NCBI GenBank assembly: GCA_937897615.1
Contig: CALCNO010000116.1
Span: 1-8,378 of the forward strand
Direction: 5' to 3'
DNA from: an uncultured Anaerolineaceae bacterium
Lineage (GTDB): Bacteria; Chloroflexota; Anaerolineae; Anaerolineales; Anaerolineaceae
DNA length: 8,378 bases
Shown: positions 7,280 through 8,378 of the stretch, in pieces
How positions within the stretch are numbered: position 1 is the first letter of the stretch
Layout of the letters: each line of letters opens with the position of its first letter
Translations under genes and position numbers: made by a program
The notes under the pieces: model-generated
What the model was told of the DNA's origin: nothing
The model's input: only the letters and a program-made list of their open reading frames with translations
The model's database searches: none

Positions 7280-8378
7280 ATGGATCGAGAATCGTTTATT
7301 AAGATGATGAATGAGGCCAAGCTGTATGACCTCACCCAGGACTGCAGTATCTTCACCCCACCACATCCGCACGAACAGTCGCTTGAGGTGCATTTCTTCA
7401 AGCGTGTTACCGGCGCTTACGGCGGCGGACAGGGCGCCAACGGCCAGATCCTCAAGTGGAGCAACACCGTGGGTACCCACCTGGTGGGTGAACGCGCGTT
7501 CCACTCCGGCGGGCGTGCCATTGCCGATATCCCCCTCACCGAGCTGAGCGGCCCGGGCGTGATCGCCGATATCTCCGACCTCGTTTCTGATTACAGCATC
7601 TACACCCCTGAGATGATCCTCTCCAAAGTGGATGTCAAGAAGGGCGATATCCTCATCGTCAATACCGGCTACCACAAGTATTCCTGGGATCAGCCGCAGG
7701 TGAACAACAAGAAAGCCCAGGGCGGCGTTGAATCCATGGAATTCGGCTTCCTCGTGCGCCATCCCGGCCCCTCAATGGAATTCTACAAGTGGGCCATGGA
7801 AATGAAACTCAAGGTTGTGGGCGTAGACTGCGGCGCTGCCGAGCACCCCATGAACACCCCCATCCGCCGCTGGCATGAAGATCACTTCAAGCTGGCCGAG
7901 GCCAAACTGGTCAAAGAGACCGGCAAGACCTGGGACGAGACCTTCCCGCAGGGCGAGTACTACAAACTGACCCACATCGATATGCCCAAGGCGCACCTGG
8001 TGCTGGCCGAGGCCATTGTGGGCGATATCGACAAGCTCAAGAACAAACGCGCCTGGATCAGCATCATGCCCATCCCCTTCATGGAAGTGGAGACGGCCTG
8101 GAGCCGTGTCTTTGCCATGACCGCCCCCGCCGGCATGAGCGAAGAGGACTTCATCCAGAACATGCAGCGCTCCGAAATGATCGACATGACCGTGCCCTTC
8201 AGCGTGCAGACCCCGCAGTGGCTCAACTACGTGCCATTGAGCGTGACCTACACCAAGCGTGTGGGCGGCCAGTACTTTGGCATGGGCCGCAATGGCTCCA
8301 TCTGCAACGCCAGCATCCACCTGGGCACCCACATGGATGGCGAAAAGCACTTCTACCCCAACGGCCGCACCATCGGCC
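7280..8378 (+). CDS. Tandem cyclase-family (PF04199-type) metallohydrolase, two domains (3' partial)
   Basis: The ATG at 7280 follows GGAGG (7271-7275), and the frame stays open for 366 codons to the window end. Domain 1 (about 15-285) has the cyclase-family layout: YDLTQDCSIFTPP, a GTH motif, IPLTELSGPGVIADIS, KKGDILIVNTGYHKYSW and VVGVDCGAAEHP. Domain 2 starts at IDMTVPFSVQTP (301) and reaches HLGTHMDGEKHF (347-358), the canonical H-x-G-T-H-x-D metal motif. In domain 1 the matching stretch is TVGTHLVGERAF (63-74): H67 remains, but H, D and H are replaced by T63, V69 and A73. Both domains share KRV-G-Y, NG-I, GTH, GE and GR-I spacing, so this is an internal duplication. Family members include kynurenine formamidase and isatin hydrolase, which hydrolyse amides or imide-like rings. 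Domain 1 may be structural or regulatory. The substrate is unknown; context suggests amide or ureide breakdown. Confidence 0.88.
   Translation, partial: MDRESFIKMMNEAKLYDLTQDCSIFTPPHPHEQSLEVHFFKRVTGAYGGGQGANGQILKWSNTVGTHLVGERAFHSGGRAIADIPLTELSGPGVIADISDLVSDYSIYTPEMILSKVDVKKGDILIVNTGYHKYSWDQPQVNNKKAQGGVESMEFGFLVRHPGPSMEFYKWAMEMKLKVVGVDCGAAEHPMNTPIRRWHEDHFKLAEAKLVKETGKTWDETFPQGEYYKLTHIDMPKAHLVLAEAIVGDIDKLKNKRAWISIMPIPFMEVETAWSRVFAMTAPAGMSEEDFIQNMQRSEMIDMTVPFSVQTPQWLNYVPLSVTYTKRVGGQYFGMGRNGSICNASIHLGTHMDGEKHFYPNGRTIG

Noticed and set aside
5966..7762. 598-codon open frame on the - strand across ylbE and the cyclase gene
   Set aside because: It lies antisense to two well-recognised genes, crosses their intergenic gap, and its product is a low-complexity Gly/His/Ala/Val mix with no family motifs. 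It results from C-ending codons on the + strand.
7772..8350. 192-codon open frame on the - strand opposite the cyclase gene
   Set aside because: It has the same His/Gly/Val-rich shadow composition, while the + strand frame carries clear cyclase motifs.
1..8378. CRISPR arrays, tRNA or rRNA genes, transposases, integrases, att sites
   Set aside because: I looked for spaced direct repeats, cloverleaf-like segments and mobile-element motifs and saw none. The window is ordinary chromosomal coding sequence in texture.

Overview
The window is GC-rich, densely coded on the + strand, and looks like a chromosomal segment of a free-living anaerobic bacterium. The best guess is Chloroflexota (Anaerolineae-like). 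This rests on the first gene, which ends in an LPATGF motif followed directly by a sortase-type domain, an architecture I associate with large secreted Anaerolineae proteins. It also fits the clean Shine-Dalgarno sites and the C-ending codon preference. The assignment is inference from protein style only.

Layout. (1) Positions 1-3023 hold the 3' part of a very large secreted ExeM/NucH-type nuclease. It has an Ig-like domain, an OB-like domain, an endonuclease/exonuclease/phosphatase (EEP) catalytic domain, a second Ig-like domain, LPATGF and a C-terminal sortase domain. It ends at a strong intrinsic terminator. (2) Positions 3137-3974 form a self-contained unit: an extended -10 promoter, one 241-residue GNAT-like gene and a strong terminator. 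(3) A second extended -10 promoter near 4026-4054, with possible operator repeats, is followed by a leader of about 180 nt containing a hairpin and a U-rich tract. (4) Then comes an operon of three genes with short gaps (36 and 24 nt) and strong ribosome binding sites: an FdrA homologue, a YlbE/DUF1116 homologue, and a cyclase-family (PF04199-type) protein that runs off the window end.

How the genes fit together. In E. coli, FdrA-YlbE-YlbF (AllFGH) have been reported to act as an oxamate carbamoyltransferase in anaerobic allantoin breakdown. Here the first two members are kept, but the third slot is taken by a cyclase-family metallohydrolase rather than the YlbF/DUF2877 subunit. The simplest reading is a catabolic operon in which a hydrolase acts on an amide, ureide or ring substrate and FdrA/YlbE handle the carbamoyl or acyl transfer step. 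The substrate is not known from the sequence.

The most striking signals are two. The cyclase gene encodes two tandem cyclase domains about 284 residues apart; the first has lost most of its metal-binding motif while the second is intact as far as the window shows. The secreted nuclease carries its own LPxTG-like motif and its own sortase domain in one polypeptide.
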